NCBI RefSeq assembly: GCF_018219455.1 | Contig: NZ_CP056122.1 | Span: 372,001 to 436,000 of the forward strand | Source: Moritella sp. 5 | GTDB taxonomy: Bacteria > Pseudomonadota > Gammaproteobacteria > Enterobacterales > Moritellaceae | Reading direction: 5' to 3' | DNA: 64,000 nucleotides | In this document: positions 25,936-35,111 of the stretch, piece after piece | How the letters are laid out: each line of letters opens with the position of its first letter | Numbering within the stretch: the first letter of the stretch is position 1 | Made by a program: the position numbers and the translations under genes | The notes under the pieces: model-generated | The model's input: only the letters and a program-made list of their open reading frames with translations | Told to the model about the DNA's origin: nothing | Database searches by the model: none

Positions 25936-26597
25936 CGTTAGATCACTTCTGGTTATTATTTGACGGTTTGAGTACCACCCTTGAAATTACCTTTTACAGC
26001 TTATTGTTTGGGTCTATGATAGCGGCGTTGTTAACGCTGGCGATGATCAACAAGATCCCAGGATTAAACTTATTATCACGGTCTATTATTTTGGTCTTTA
26101 CCGGTACCCCGTTATTGATTCAAATCTTTTTGGTATACAGTGGTCCATCACAGTTTGAGTGGATTAAAGACAGCTTCTTATGGGATTACCTGCGTCAGGC
26201 TAAAATCTGCGCCATTATTGCGTTATCGTTTAATACGGCTGCCTATTCATCGTTACTCTTTAAAGGTGCTATTGAATCGGTACCACGTGGTGAATGGGAT
26301 GCATGTAAAGCCCTCGGCATGAACCGCTGGCAGACACTGGCGGTTATCGTGCCACATGCGATACGCCGGGTATTACCGTCTTATTCTAATGAAGTGATTT
26401 TGGTACTCAAAGGTACATCATTAGCAAGTTCGATTACGATTATGGATGTGATGGGTTATGCCAATCAAATCAATGGTCAAACCTATGATGCATTAATGGC
26501 CTTTTCTGCTGCGGGTATTATCTACTTAGGCATGAATGGTATCTTGGTATTGATCTTTAAACAGTTAGAGAAAAAAGCCCTCGCGTTCCAATCTTAA
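25932..26597 (+). CDS. artM: Arginine ABC transporter permease ArtM
   Basis: This 221-residue polytopic protein has FTGTPLLIQIFLVYSGP (about residues 56-72) and the EAA loop ACKALGMNRWQTLAVIVPHAIRR (about 123-145). It pairs with ArtQ and starts inside the artQ stop, so it is translationally coupled. Last gene of artPIQM; a 13-bp hairpin follows. Confidence 0.92.
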   Translation: MTLDHFWLLFDGLSTTLEITFYSLLFGSMIAALLTLAMINKIPGLNLLSRSIILVFTGTPLLIQIFLVYSGPSQFEWIKDSFLWDYLRQAKICAIIALSFNTAAYSSLLFKGAIESVPRGEWDACKALGMNRWQTLAVIVPHAIRRVLPSYSNEVILVLKGTSLASSITIMDVMGYANQINGQTYDALMAFSAAGIIYLGMNGILVLIFKQLEKKALAFQS

Positions 26598-26612
26598 TTT
26601 CTGCATTTCTTG

Positions 26613-26648
26613 CTCACTGATATCGTTATTGATACCGATATCAGTGAG
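26613..26648 (+). terminator. Long hairpin after artM
   Basis: CTCACTGATATCG pairs perfectly with CGATATCAGTGAG around a ten-base loop. No T run follows at once (TAAATTG), so it may protect the mRNA end rather than terminate. Confidence 0.5.
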
Positions 26649-26849
26649 TAAATTGTATTATTTCACCTGAAAGTGAATCGCTAATAGATAGAAAGCGAAA
26701 CTCTTAAAACCCATACGTAATTCATTTATTTACCGTGCATATTCGTGTTGTTAATTGTTTTTTAGTCAATGTTGCAGTAAGGTAGCAGTGATTAAAGGAA
26801 TGTGTGAATATTGTATTCTACATAAACAATTAAGATAATGGAGACGTCT

Positions 26850-27788
26850 ATGAAAGTTGCTGTATTAGGTGCTGCTGGTGGTATCGGTCAAGCTTTAGCC
26901 CTACTTTTGAAAACTCAACTACCTGCTGGTTCAGATTTATCACTCTATGATATTGCACCAGTAACTCCAGGTGTTGCTGTTGATTTAAGCCATATCCCTA
27001 CAGACGTTACTATTGCTGGTTTTGCTGGTACAGATCCTACAGATGCACTTGTTGGTGCTGACGTAGTACTTATCTCTGCGGGTGTTGCTCGTAAGCCAGG
27101 TATGGACCGTTCAGATTTATTCAATATCAATGCTGGCATTATCAAAAATCTAGCAGCTAAATGTGCTGAAGTATGTCCAAATGCATGTATCGGTATTATT
27201 ACGAATCCTGTTAACACTACTGTGCCAATCGCTGCTGAAGTACTTAAGCAAGCGGGTGTTTACGATAAGCGTAAACTATTCGGTATTACGACGCTGGATG
27301 TTATCCGTTCTGAAACTTTCGTAAGTGAGCTTAAAGGCATTTCACTTGCTGACGTTGAAGTGCCGGTTATCGGTGGTCATTCAGGTGTCACTATTCTTCC
27401 GTTACTTTCTCAAGTTAAAGGTGTTGAATTTACAGCAGAAGAAATTGCGACGCTAACACCACGTATTCAAAATGCTGGTACTGAAGTTGTTGAAGCTAAA
27501 GCGGGTGGCGGTTCTGCGACACTTTCTATGGGTCAAGCAGCAGCACGTTTCGGTCTTTCTCTTGTTCGCGCACTACAAGGTGAAGAAGGTATCGTTGAAT
27601 GTACTTATGTTGACGGTGGCTCTGAGCACGCAACGTTCTTCGCACAACCTGTACTACTAGGTAAGAACGGCGTTGAAGAAGTATTAGCATACGGTGACTT
27701 AAGCGAATTTGAAACGAACGCACGCGATGCAATGCTAGAAGAACTAAAAGCGAACATCACATTAGGTGAAGAATTCGTTGCTGGTTAA
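26850..27788 (+). CDS. mdh: Malate dehydrogenase
   Basis: This 312-residue NAD-dependent enzyme shows the N-terminal nucleotide loop [14 protein letters not shown], the active-loop block [16 protein letters not shown] with its substrate-binding arginines, and the catalytic histidine in [10 protein letters not shown] (about residue 177). It interconverts malate and oxaloacetate in the citric acid cycle. An ATG four codons upstream overlaps the ribosome site GGAG, so 26850 is the right start. The sequence resembles the Moritella enzyme closely as I remember it, which is the main support for the genus guess. A strong terminator follows. Confidence 0.97.
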   Translation: MKVAVLGAAGGIGQALALLLKTQLPAGSDLSLYDIAPVTPGVAVDLSHIPTDVTIAGFAGTDPTDALVGADVVLISAGVARKPGMDRSDLFNINAGIIKNLAAKCAEVCPNACIGIITNPVNTTVPIAAEVLKQAGVYDKRKLFGITTLDVIRSETFVSELKGISLADVEVPVIGGHSGVTILPLLSQVKGVEFTAEEIATLTPRIQNAGTEVVEAKAGGGSATLSMGQAAARFGLSLVRALQGEEGIVECTYVDGGSEHATFFAQPVLLGKNGVEEVLAYGDLSEFETNARDAMLEELKANITLGEEFVAG

Positions 27789-27830
27789 TCATTACATTTA
27801 GCCTGTTAGGTTAAAGATGATGACAATTGA

Positions 27831-27862
27831 AACCCAAGTTATTTTTAACTTGGGTTTTTTTA
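27831..27862 (+). terminator. Intrinsic terminator of mdh
   Basis: AACCCAAGTTA pairs perfectly with TAACTTGGGTT around a TTTT loop, and the stem is followed by TTTTTA. Confidence 0.9.
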
Positions 27863-27863
27863 T

Positions 27864-27890
27864 TTAAGAAAGCGACACATCGGTCGATAT
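27864..27890 (+). promoter_or_regulatory. Candidate sigma-28 promoter of motX
   Basis: TTAAGAAA, 11 bases, GTCGATAT matches the sigma-28 consensus (TAAAGTTT-N11-GCCGATAA) at 10 of 16 positions with exact spacing. It lies 50 bases before motX; motX is known as a late flagellar gene in Vibrio. Confidence 0.4.
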
Positions 27891-27940
27891 AACTGTTACT
27901 ACAGTAGTTATTATCGCGCAAATTTTTTAGGTTGATTGAT

Positions 27941-28738
27941 ATGTTTATAACACCGACAGCTAGGTTAACGACAATTTGTCATTATGTGAAAGCGGCATTA
28001 TTAGTCATGGCGACGAGTGTGTCTTTGGCCGTTGTAATGCCAGTCTTTGCAGAAGAAAGTGTCAAGACTGTCGTGTTTAGCAAACCAGTTGGTGAAAAAG
28101 AGCAACGTATTACCGACAGTGGAGAACGTGCTGTTGCAGCGGAGAAAGCTGGTAAAACAGCATCTGCATTCAGCGAATATCCCAGTGCGATAGAGCTATA
28201 TAGTGATGATGAACTCAATCAATTAATTGCAGAAAATACCCACCTAAAAAGGGTTCTTGCAGATGAGTGCCAACTCGTTGCTGATATTAAAGCGCGTGCT
28301 GAATTAGTAAGGCTACCGACTTATCAATTTCTATGGGGTGACATGTTAGCCTGGGGTGTGTGTGTTGATAAAAATGCCGAACTTGGTATTTATTATATGC
28401 GTGCAGCAGCAAGACAGGGTCAACCTCGAGCATTAGAACAACTGGGGCGTTACTATGTACAAGGGAAATTTGTGCAGCAAGATATCGAGCGTGCTGTACC
28501 GTTATTTGAACAATCTGCTAAATTAGGTTTTTTACCGGCGAAAATACAATGGGCCGAGTTATTAATTCAAGGTTACGGTAGTCCTTATGATTATCAAATG
28601 GCTTACAGTTATTTATATAATACTGTGACGGCTGATGTTAAGATGCACAAAAAATTAACCCAGTTATTAGCACAATTAGAAAACTTAATGCCTGAACGTG
28701 TGGTTACAGCAGCAAAAAATGCCGCTAAATATCAGTAA
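27941..28738 (+). CDS. motX: Sodium-type polar flagellar motor protein MotX
   Basis: This 265-residue exported protein has a hydrophobic signal segment around residues 20-38 (ending PVFAEE). It then has Sel1-like helical repeats in which the MotX pattern is plain: DECQLVADIKARAE, YQFLWGDMLAWGVCVDKNAELGIYYM and LLIQGYGSPYDYQMAYSYLYN. The two cysteines (in DECQL and GVCVD) match those of Vibrio MotX. MotX forms the T ring with MotY and lets PomAB work around the sodium-driven polar motor. It is somewhat longer than Vibrio MotX (about 211), mainly in the N-terminal linker. ATG 27941 is preferred to a TTG three codons upstream. motX directly before rnr is a known arrangement in Vibrio and Shewanella. 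Confidence 0.9.
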   Translation: MFITPTARLTTICHYVKAALLVMATSVSLAVVMPVFAEESVKTVVFSKPVGEKEQRITDSGERAVAAEKAGKTASAFSEYPSAIELYSDDELNQLIAENTHLKRVLADECQLVADIKARAELVRLPTYQFLWGDMLAWGVCVDKNAELGIYYMRAAARQGQPRALEQLGRYYVQGKFVQQDIERAVPLFEQSAKLGFLPAKIQWAELLIQGYGSPYDYQMAYSYLYNTVTADVKMHKKLTQLLAQLENLMPERVVTAAKNAAKYQ

Positions 28739-28921
28739 GCATGACGAATTAAGTACCTCATTGAAGCTAACTGAATAGTCAATTAGAGTTAGATCCGATT
28801 CGATCCTGCGCTCATTTGGCACTATCCTTCTCGTATACCGACTTACTTATGGTACAAAACTGTATCCTGACGTAGTTTGGGTATATAATCTGACCGTTAT
28901 TACCTCCAATTTGGACCTTCT

Positions 28922-31441
28922 ATGAGTAAAGACCCTTTCCACTCGCGTGAGCAGGAAAAATATAATAATCCTATTCCTAGTCGAGAATTCATTCTTGATT
29001 ATCTTCGTAGCCTAGATAAGCCGATTAATCGTGAGCAAGTATTTGCTGGATTAAAATTACAAGGCGAAGAGCACGAAGAAGCTTTACGTCGTCGCTTACG
29101 TGCGATGGAGCGTGATGGGCAGTTGGTTTTCTGTCGTAACAGAACTTATGCACTACCTGAACGCTTAGATTTGCTGGAAGGTTTGGTATTGGGTCACCGC
29201 GATGGTTTTGGCTTCTTCCGTCCTGATGATGGTGGTAAAGATTTATTTATCTCTATCCGTCAAATGTCGACGTTATTTCATGGCGATCGTATTCTTGCAC
29301 AACCTGTAAAAGAAGAGTTTAAAGGCCGTAAAGAAGCACGTTTCGTACGTTTATTAGATGCTGAACCACTGCAACTTGTTGGTCGTGTTTATCTGGAAAA
29401 AGGGATTGCCTTTGTACGTCCAGATGACAGCCGTATTAAACAAGAAGTACGTATTAGTGATGAAGAACGTCTCGGTGCTCGTGCTGGTCAAATGGTTGTG
29501 ACAGAAATTGTAAAACGTCCAACTTATAACTTGCCTGCGTTAGGTAAAGTGATCGAGATACTGGGTGAAAATATGGCACCTGGTATGGAGATTCAAGTGG
29601 CGATCCGTACCCATGATATTCCGCATGTATGGCCAGAACATATTCTTGATGATATGGCAAAACTGTCACCAGAAGTCCCTGAAGATGCAAAACTAAATCG
29701 TGTTGATTTACGTGATCTACCGTTGTTAACTATTGATGGCGAAGATGCGCGAGATTTCGATGATGCTGTATTCTGTGAACGTAAAAAAAGCGGTGGCTGG
29801 CGTTTATGGGTAGCAATTGCTGACGTAAGTTCATATGTGCAAACTAATTCAGATTTAGACTTAGAAGCACAAGGCCGTGGTAACTCGGTTTACTTCCCTG
29901 AGCAAGTTGTCCCTATGCTGCCAGAAGTATTATCGAATGGTTTATGCTCGCTGAATCCACATGTTGATCGTTTATGTATGGTTTGTGAAATGACCATTTC
30001 TGATGCCGGTCGTTTGTCGGGTTATAAATTTTATGAAGCTGTGATGAATTCACATGCTCGCTTAACCTATACCAAAGTAGCTAATATTCTTGATGGTGAT
30101 ACAGAACTGCGTGATGAATACCAAGCGGTAGTGCCACACCTTCACGAATTACATAACATGTATAACGTGTTGAAAAAAGCACGTTCTGAACGTGGAGCCA
30201 TTGAATTTGAAACGTTAGAAACACGTTTCGTATTTAATGAACATCGTAAAATTGACAAGATCGTACCGGTTGTACGTAACGATGCGCATAAGTTAATTGA
30301 AGAATGCATGATTTTAGCGAACGTTGCATCGGCACGTTTTGTTAGCAAGCATAAAGCTGCGGCATTATTACGTGTGCACGATACTCCGGGTGAAGAAAAA
30401 CTGGTTAACTTCAGAAGCTTCTTAAGTGAGACGGGTCTAGAGTTAAAGGGTGGTTTGAAACCAACCCCGCTAGATTACGCTGATTTGATTAGTCGAATTC
30501 AAGATCGTCCGGATAAAGAACTTATCCAAACAATGCTGCTACGCTCAATGAAACAGGCAGTATATCAAGCAGAAAACAACGGTCACTTTGGTTTAGCATT
30601 AACTGCGTATGGTCACTTTACGTCACCAATTCGTCGTTATCCTGATTTAGTATTACACCGTGCGATCAAGTTTGAAATTGCTAACCAAGCGGCAGTTAAA
30701 GCAGGTAAACCCCTAACGAAACGCTGGACTAGCACTGGTGGTTATTGCTACCAAGTATCGGATGTTGAGACACTCGGAGAGCATTGCTCATTAACAGAGC
30801 GTCGTGCCGATGATGCAACGCGTGATGTATCAGATTTCTTGAAGTGTGAATACATGCAAGATCATCTTGGTGATACATTCGAAGGTGTTATTGCAGCAGT
30901 AACGGGTTTTGGTTTCTTTGTTCGAATCAAAAATCTTAACATCGATGGCTTAGTGCACGTGTCTAGTTTACGTGGTGATTACTATAATTTCGATGGTAGT
31001 CGTCAAACGCTACGTGGAGAATCAAGCGGTGTTGAATATCGTATTGGTGATCAAGTTGAGGTTAAAGTCTTAGCGATCAACATGAACGATAAGAAGATTG
31101 ATCTTGAGCTAGCGGGTGCAGTAACACATAGCCGTCGCAGTAAACGTAAACCAGCAGAATTTTCTGGTAAACGTAAACCTGAAGGCGCAAAAGCGAAGCC
31201 GAACAAAAAGACTAAATTAAAGTTAAAAACTAATAGTGATGTAGTGGTAAGTGCGGCTGATAAAGCGCGCGTTGCTGCCAAGCTACAGCCTCAAACAGGC
31301 GATGCTGTTGAAAAAGGCACATCACCGGTTGATGCAGTTAAACCGAAAGGCAAGACTAAACCAGCAAAGAAGAAAGTAAAAGCTAAGGCTAAATCACGCC
31401 CGGGCAGAGCTGAACGTTCAAAGCAAAAAGCCAATAAATAG
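28922..31441 (+). CDS. rnr: Ribonuclease R
   Basis: This 839-residue 3'-5' exoribonuclease has, in order: an N-terminal winged helix (about 20-80), two cold-shock domains, the RNB catalytic domain with the metal-binding DGEDARDFDDAVF block (about 275-287), an S1 domain (TFEGVIAAVTGFGFFVRI, about 652-669), and a long lysine-rich tail (about 730-839). RNase R degrades structured RNA without a separate helicase and takes part in rRNA quality control. Length is close to the E. coli enzyme (813). It is followed after 28 bases by rlmB, the usual pair. Confidence 0.97.
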   Translation: MSKDPFHSREQEKYNNPIPSREFILDYLRSLDKPINREQVFAGLKLQGEEHEEALRRRLRAMERDGQLVFCRNRTYALPERLDLLEGLVLGHRDGFGFFRPDDGGKDLFISIRQMSTLFHGDRILAQPVKEEFKGRKEARFVRLLDAEPLQLVGRVYLEKGIAFVRPDDSRIKQEVRISDEERLGARAGQMVVTEIVKRPTYNLPALGKVIEILGENMAPGMEIQVAIRTHDIPHVWPEHILDDMAKLSPEVPEDAKLNRVDLRDLPLLTIDGEDARDFDDAVFCERKKSGGWRLWVAIADVSSYVQTNSDLDLEAQGRGNSVYFPEQVVPMLPEVLSNGLCSLNPHVDRLCMVCEMTISDAGRLSGYKFYEAVMNSHARLTYTKVANILDGDTELRDEYQAVVPHLHELHNMYNVLKKARSERGAIEFETLETRFVFNEHRKIDKIVPVVRNDAHKLIEECMILANVASARFVSKHKAAALLRVHDTPGEEKLVNFRSFLSETGLELKGGLKPTPLDYADLISRIQDRPDKELIQTMLLRSMKQAVYQAENNGHFGLALTAYGHFTSPIRRYPDLVLHRAIKFEIANQAAVKAGKPLTKRWTSTGGYCYQVSDVETLGEHCSLTERRADDATRDVSDFLKCEYMQDHLGDTFEGVIAAVTGFGFFVRIKNLNIDGLVHVSSLRGDYYNFDGSRQTLRGESSGVEYRIGDQVEVKVLAINMNDKKIDLELAGAVTHSRRSKRKPAEFSGKRKPEGAKAKPNKKTKLKLKTNSDVVVSAADKARVAAKLQPQTGDAVEKGTSPVDAVKPKGKTKPAKKKVKAKAKSRPGRAERSKQKANK

Positions 31442-31469
31442 CAATGGTAATACAAGGTAGAGAGATACA

Positions 31470-32222
31470 ATGAGCAGTGAACTAATTTTCGGTATTCATG
31501 CAGTTAAATCATTATTGGAGCATGAACCAGAGCGCTTCATTGAAGTATATGCATTAAAAGGACGTGAAGATGATCGTCTAACACCATTAATAGCAGAATT
31601 AAATGATATTGGTATTGCAGTGCAATTGGTTAACCGTAACACACTTGATAAGAAGTGTGATGGCGGCCGTCATAACGGTGTATTAGCACGCGTTAAAGAA
31701 GGTAAAAAACTAAATGAATCTGATCTTGATACGTTACTAAACCGTATTGAAGAAAAAGAAGAACAGCCATTATTACTAATTCTTGATGGTGTTACTGATC
31801 CGCACAACCTAGGTGCTTGTTTACGTAGTGCTGATGCAGCGGGTGTTCATGCTGTTATCGTACCTAAAGATAAGTCAGTACAACTGACATCAGTGGTGCG
31901 TAAAGTAGCGTGTGGCGCAGCAGAAACAGTGCCACTGATTGCAGTGACAAACCTTGCACGTACTATGCGTGAGCTGCAAGAACGTCGTATCTGGATTGTG
32001 GGTACTGCGGGCGAAGCTACTCAAGATTTATACCAGCCTAAACTAACTGGTCCATTAGCTATTGCGATGGGTGCGGAAGAGAAAGGTCTACGTCGTCTAA
32101 CGCGTGAGCATTGTGATGAACTAATTAGTATCCCAATGGCGGGTAGTGTTTCAAGCTTGAACGTATCAGTAGCTACTGGTATTTGTTTGTTTGAAGTAGT
32201 ACGTCAACGTCAGGCTAAATAA
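31470..32222 (+). CDS. rlmB: 23S rRNA (guanosine-2'-O-)-methyltransferase RlmB
   Basis: This 250-residue SpoU-class enzyme has an N-terminal substrate-binding domain ([28 protein letters not shown]). The knotted methyltransferase domain shows [19 protein letters not shown] (about 105-123), GAEEKGLRR (about 201) and [18 protein letters not shown] (about 220). It methylates G2251 in 23S rRNA. It is in an operon with rnr and is closed by a strong terminator. Confidence 0.96.
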   Translation: MSSELIFGIHAVKSLLEHEPERFIEVYALKGREDDRLTPLIAELNDIGIAVQLVNRNTLDKKCDGGRHNGVLARVKEGKKLNESDLDTLLNRIEEKEEQPLLLILDGVTDPHNLGACLRSADAAGVHAVIVPKDKSVQLTSVVRKVACGAAETVPLIAVTNLARTMRELQERRIWIVGTAGEATQDLYQPKLTGPLAIAMGAEEKGLRRLTREHCDELISIPMAGSVSSLNVSVATGICLFEVVRQRQAK

Positions 32223-32310
32223 TCCTACGCGCTTGTTTGGTGAATAGGTCTAGTAAATAGGCTTAGTAAGTCGGTTTAACCAATCGGTTTTACGACAATG
32301 AGTTGATATA

Positions 32311-32341
32311 AAAAAAGCGTCCAATTAATGGACGCTTTTTT
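32311..32341. terminator. Bidirectional terminator after rlmB
   Basis: AAAAAGCGTCCA pairs perfectly with TGGACGCTTTTT around a five-base loop. A and T runs make it usable from both strands. Confidence 0.9.
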
Positions 32342-32421
32342 ATTAACTCTATTTTATTAACTAAATTTTACTGACTATAGTTTACAGCGTGATGGCACTA
32401 CTTAGCTTAATTCGCTCGCGA

Positions 32422-32988
32422 TTAAGCATCCATTACGTCTGAGGCTTCACTTTTACCGTCACTATTGATATGCGCTTCGCTACTCGCAATTTTACGGCCT
32501 CTTGGCATCTTCACTACTAATGTTTTTGCTAATTCATCATGTAGGCAGCGGCGTTGGTCACCTCTAAAAATAGCCAAGAAATTACTGATCGTAATTACAA
32601 AACCAAAAAATGGTAGGTAAGCGACAACCCAAAATGGCAGGTAACGCTTGAGGATGATGTCTTGTAGGCTGAGGCGTTGGCCATTTTCGCCGACCACTGC
32701 AATACCAACAATGCGTTTACCTAGGGTCTGACCATATTCTTTTAGTAGGTAACTGTTTAACGCCATGAATAACACAATCTCAAGTAATGATACTTTGACT
32801 TGAGTAGCAAAGGAAATCGTGAAATTTTCATCGATACCGGCACTTAAATTTAGTAAATCGAAACCGAGAATAAACGGGACTAACATTACAGTCGGAAAAA
32901 TGACTTTATCTAATATTGCTGCTTGAAAGCGTTGAGCTAACGTAGCAAGTTCAACATATTGACGTGATGACGAAGGTTCAGGTTGCAT
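32422..32988 (-). CDS. RDD family membrane protein
   Basis: This 188-residue protein opens with a hydrophilic stretch and then LAQRFQAAILDKVIF, a variant of the RDD start in which the usual arginine-aspartate pair reads A-x3-D. About three hydrophobic segments follow (32-48, 63-80, 118-138), with GQTLGKRIVGIAVVGENGQ between the second and third, a hallmark of the family. The basic C-terminal tail contains KMPRGRK. RDD proteins are inner-membrane proteins; a few are linked to sodium/proton exchange, but the function here is unknown. It stands alone, convergent with rlmB. Confidence 0.8.
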   Translation of the reverse strand: MQPEPSSSRQYVELATLAQRFQAAILDKVIFPTVMLVPFILGFDLLNLSAGIDENFTISFATQVKVSLLEIVLFMALNSYLLKEYGQTLGKRIVGIAVVGENGQRLSLQDIILKRYLPFWVVAYLPFFGFVITISNFLAIFRGDQRRCLHDELAKTLVVKMPRGRKIASSEAHINSDGKSEASDVMDA

Positions 32989-33162
32989 ATGACTTCTATA
33001 AATTAGTTAGTTAACTGGAATTCAGACATAGATGATAATCAATCCTTAGCGTATTAATCAAGATTTACTCGCACTTAATTTACAAATTCAATTTTTAATT
33101 CACAGCGTAAATAATATTGTTATTATGTTAGGTGATTTTAATTTTAGTATATGGGATTGATT

Positions 33163-33639
33163 ATGACTTGGATGTGTTATCGGTTTAGTGAGTTGTCCAG
33201 TTTGCAACTCTATGATGTATTGCAATTACGCGCAGCTATCTTTGTTGTAGAGCAAGATTGCGCTTATCAAGATATTGATGGTTTAGATATGCATCCTGAT
33301 ACGCGTCATATTCTGCATTATAGTATGAAAGGTGAGTTACTTGCTTATCTGCGTATTTTAGCGGCGGGAGTTAGTTACCCTGATGTGGCGATTGGTCGTG
33401 TTGTGACTGCTGAGTCAGCCCGTGGACAAGGTCTTGGTCATCAGTTGCTTAAACGCGGAATGAGTGTGGCCAAATCAACATGGCCTAATCAAGATGTATA
33501 CCTTTCTGCACAGGCTCATTTGCAGCATTATTATCAAGGTTATGAGTTTGCTACTGTGACGGCAGAATATTTGGAAGATGGAATTCCCCACGTTGGTATG
33601 CGCTGGCAAGCGAATTCTGAGCATTTTAAAAGCTCATAA
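33163..33639 (+). CDS. elaA: GNAT acetyltransferase ElaA
   Basis: This 158-residue protein shows the ElaA blocks LQLRAAIFVVEQDCAYQDIDGLD (about residues 22-44), the acetyl-CoA loop RGQGLGHQLL (about 88-97) and YLSAQAHLQHYYQGYEF (about 113-129). ElaA is a predicted GNAT acyltransferase of unknown substrate. The ATG at 33163 has GGGA six bases ahead; an ATG four codons upstream overlaps that site and is less likely. Single gene, 207 bases before rpsF. Confidence 0.88.
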   Translation: MTWMCYRFSELSSLQLYDVLQLRAAIFVVEQDCAYQDIDGLDMHPDTRHILHYSMKGELLAYLRILAAGVSYPDVAIGRVVTAESARGQGLGHQLLKRGMSVAKSTWPNQDVYLSAQAHLQHYYQGYEFATVTAEYLEDGIPHVGMRWQANSEHFKSS

Positions 33640-33788
33640 CAAACAAGACTAATAACATGTACGATACCCAAGTTACTTTAAGTATTAATGTAACTATTTA
33701 CGATTATCTTCATTGTCGAGTTGTATTATGGGGAGTGACACTATATAATTCGCGGTCTCAAAATTAGTCAATTTTTTATACGTTCCTT

Positions 33789-33821
33789 GCCTCGATGGAC
33801 CGACTAAGCCAGAGCCGAGGC
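33789..33821 (+). promoter_or_regulatory. rpsF leader hairpin, possible S6:S18 binding motif
   Basis: GCCTCG (33789-33794) pairs perfectly with CGAGGC (33816-33821) around a loop with GGACCGACTAAGCC. A comparable structure with a CCG element in the rpsF leader is bound by the S6:S18 complex in many bacteria. The match to the published motif is judged by eye only. Confidence 0.45.
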
Positions 33822-33846
33822 TGATTAAACCCGTGAGGAGCTTACG

Positions 33847-34215
33847 ATGCGTCATTACGAAATCGTATTTATGGTTCACCCAGATCAAAGTGAACAAGTT
33901 TCAGGCATGATCGAGCGTTACAGCGCTGTAATCACTGAAGCAAATGGTACTATCCACCGTCTAGAAGACTGGGGTCGTCGCCAATTAGCATACCCAATCA
34001 ACAAACTTCATAAAGCTCACTATGTTCTTATGAACATTGAAGCTGGCCAAGATGTTATTGATGAGCTAGAAAATAACTTCCGCTTTAACGACGCAGTGAT
34101 CCGCAACATGATCCTACGTACTAAAGGTGTAGTTACTGAAGCTTCTCCAATGGCTAAAGCTAAAGAAGAACGCCGTGAAGCGCCTGTTGCTACTGAAGCA
34201 CCAGCTGCTAAATAA
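33847..34215 (+). CDS. rpsF: 30S ribosomal protein S6
   Basis: This 122-residue protein matches S6 from start to end: [33 protein letters not shown] and [11 protein letters not shown]. An acidic/alanine-rich tail follows. S6 binds S18 in the central domain of the 30S subunit. The ATG follows TGAGGAGC. First gene of rpsF-rpsR-rplI; the usual second gene, priB, is absent. Confidence 0.98.
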   Translation: MRHYEIVFMVHPDQSEQVSGMIERYSAVITEANGTIHRLEDWGRRQLAYPINKLHKAHYVLMNIEAGQDVIDELENNFRFNDAVIRNMILRTKGVVTEASPMAKAKEERREAPVATEAPAAK

Positions 34216-34242
34216 TAGCGTTTTAGCTATAGGTATTTGTTT

Positions 34243-34267
34243 ATTGGATAGCATTTAGTTATCCAAT
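34243..34267 (+). other. Hairpin in the rpsF-rpsR gap
   Basis: ATTGGATA pairs perfectly with TATCCAAT in the 82-base gap where priB would stand in E. coli. It has no strong T run and may act as a weak attenuator or processing site. Confidence 0.4.
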
Positions 34268-34285
34268 TATTTGAGAAGATTTTAG

Positions 34286-34525
<240 letters not shown>

Positions 34526-34573
34526 GCTATTGTTTGGTCGTCAAGACTAACTCTATATTTTTGAGGAAAGGTA

Positions 34574-35026
34574 ATGAAAGTAATTTTATTAGACAAGATC
34601 GCTAAATTAGGTAAATTAGGCGAGACTGTTAACGTTAAAGCTGGTTATGCTCGTAACTTCCTTTTACCGAAAGGTAAAGCGGTTCTAGCAACTAAAGCAA
34701 ACGTTGAATCTTTCGAAGCACGTCGTGCTGAACTAGAAGCTAACGTAGCTGCTGTTAAAGCAACTGCTGAAGCTAAAGCTGCAACAATCAACGCTCTAGA
34801 AGCTGTTGTAATTGCAACTAAAGCTGGTGACGAAGGTAAGATTTTCGGTTCTATCGGTACTCGTGACATCGCTGATGCGATCGTTGCTGCTGGTGTTGAA
34901 GTTGCTAAAAGTGAAGTTCGTCTTCCTGAAGGCGCTTTACGTACTCTTGGTGCGTTCGAAATCAGCATCCAAGTACACAGCGAAGTATTCGCTACAGTGA
35001 ACTTAGAAGTTGTAGCTGAAGCTTAA
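34574..35026 (+). CDS. rplI: 50S ribosomal protein L9
   Basis: This 150-residue protein has the L9 N-terminal domain ([30 protein letters not shown]), the long connecting helix (about 41-78, rich in A, E, K) and the C-terminal domain ([15 protein letters not shown]). L9 binds 23S rRNA near the L1 stalk. GAGGAAAGGTA precedes the ATG. Last gene of the ribosomal operon, followed by a strong terminator. Confidence 0.98.
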   Translation: MKVILLDKIAKLGKLGETVNVKAGYARNFLLPKGKAVLATKANVESFEARRAELEANVAAVKATAEAKAATINALEAVVIATKAGDEGKIFGSIGTRDIADAIVAAGVEVAKSEVRLPEGALRTLGAFEISIQVHSEVFATVNLEVVAEA

Positions 35027-35058
35027 TTTAAAGTTTAACTTTAGATTAATCTCAGTAT

Positions 35059-35088
35059 AAAGCCATGGTGTATACCATGGCTTTTTTT
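35059..35088. terminator. Terminator after rplI
   Basis: AAAGCCATGGT pairs perfectly with ACCATGGCTTT around four bases and is followed by a seven-base T run. It could also catch transcripts of the convergent kinase gene. Confidence 0.9.
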
Positions 35089-35111
35089 ATACCTGTCATT
35101 TGAGGATATCA

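Noticed and set aside
34645-34968. Open frame of 107 codons opposite rplI
   Set aside because: It lies wholly within a ribosomal protein gene with strong codon bias. Such frames arise on the opposite strand of GCT/GAA-rich codons.
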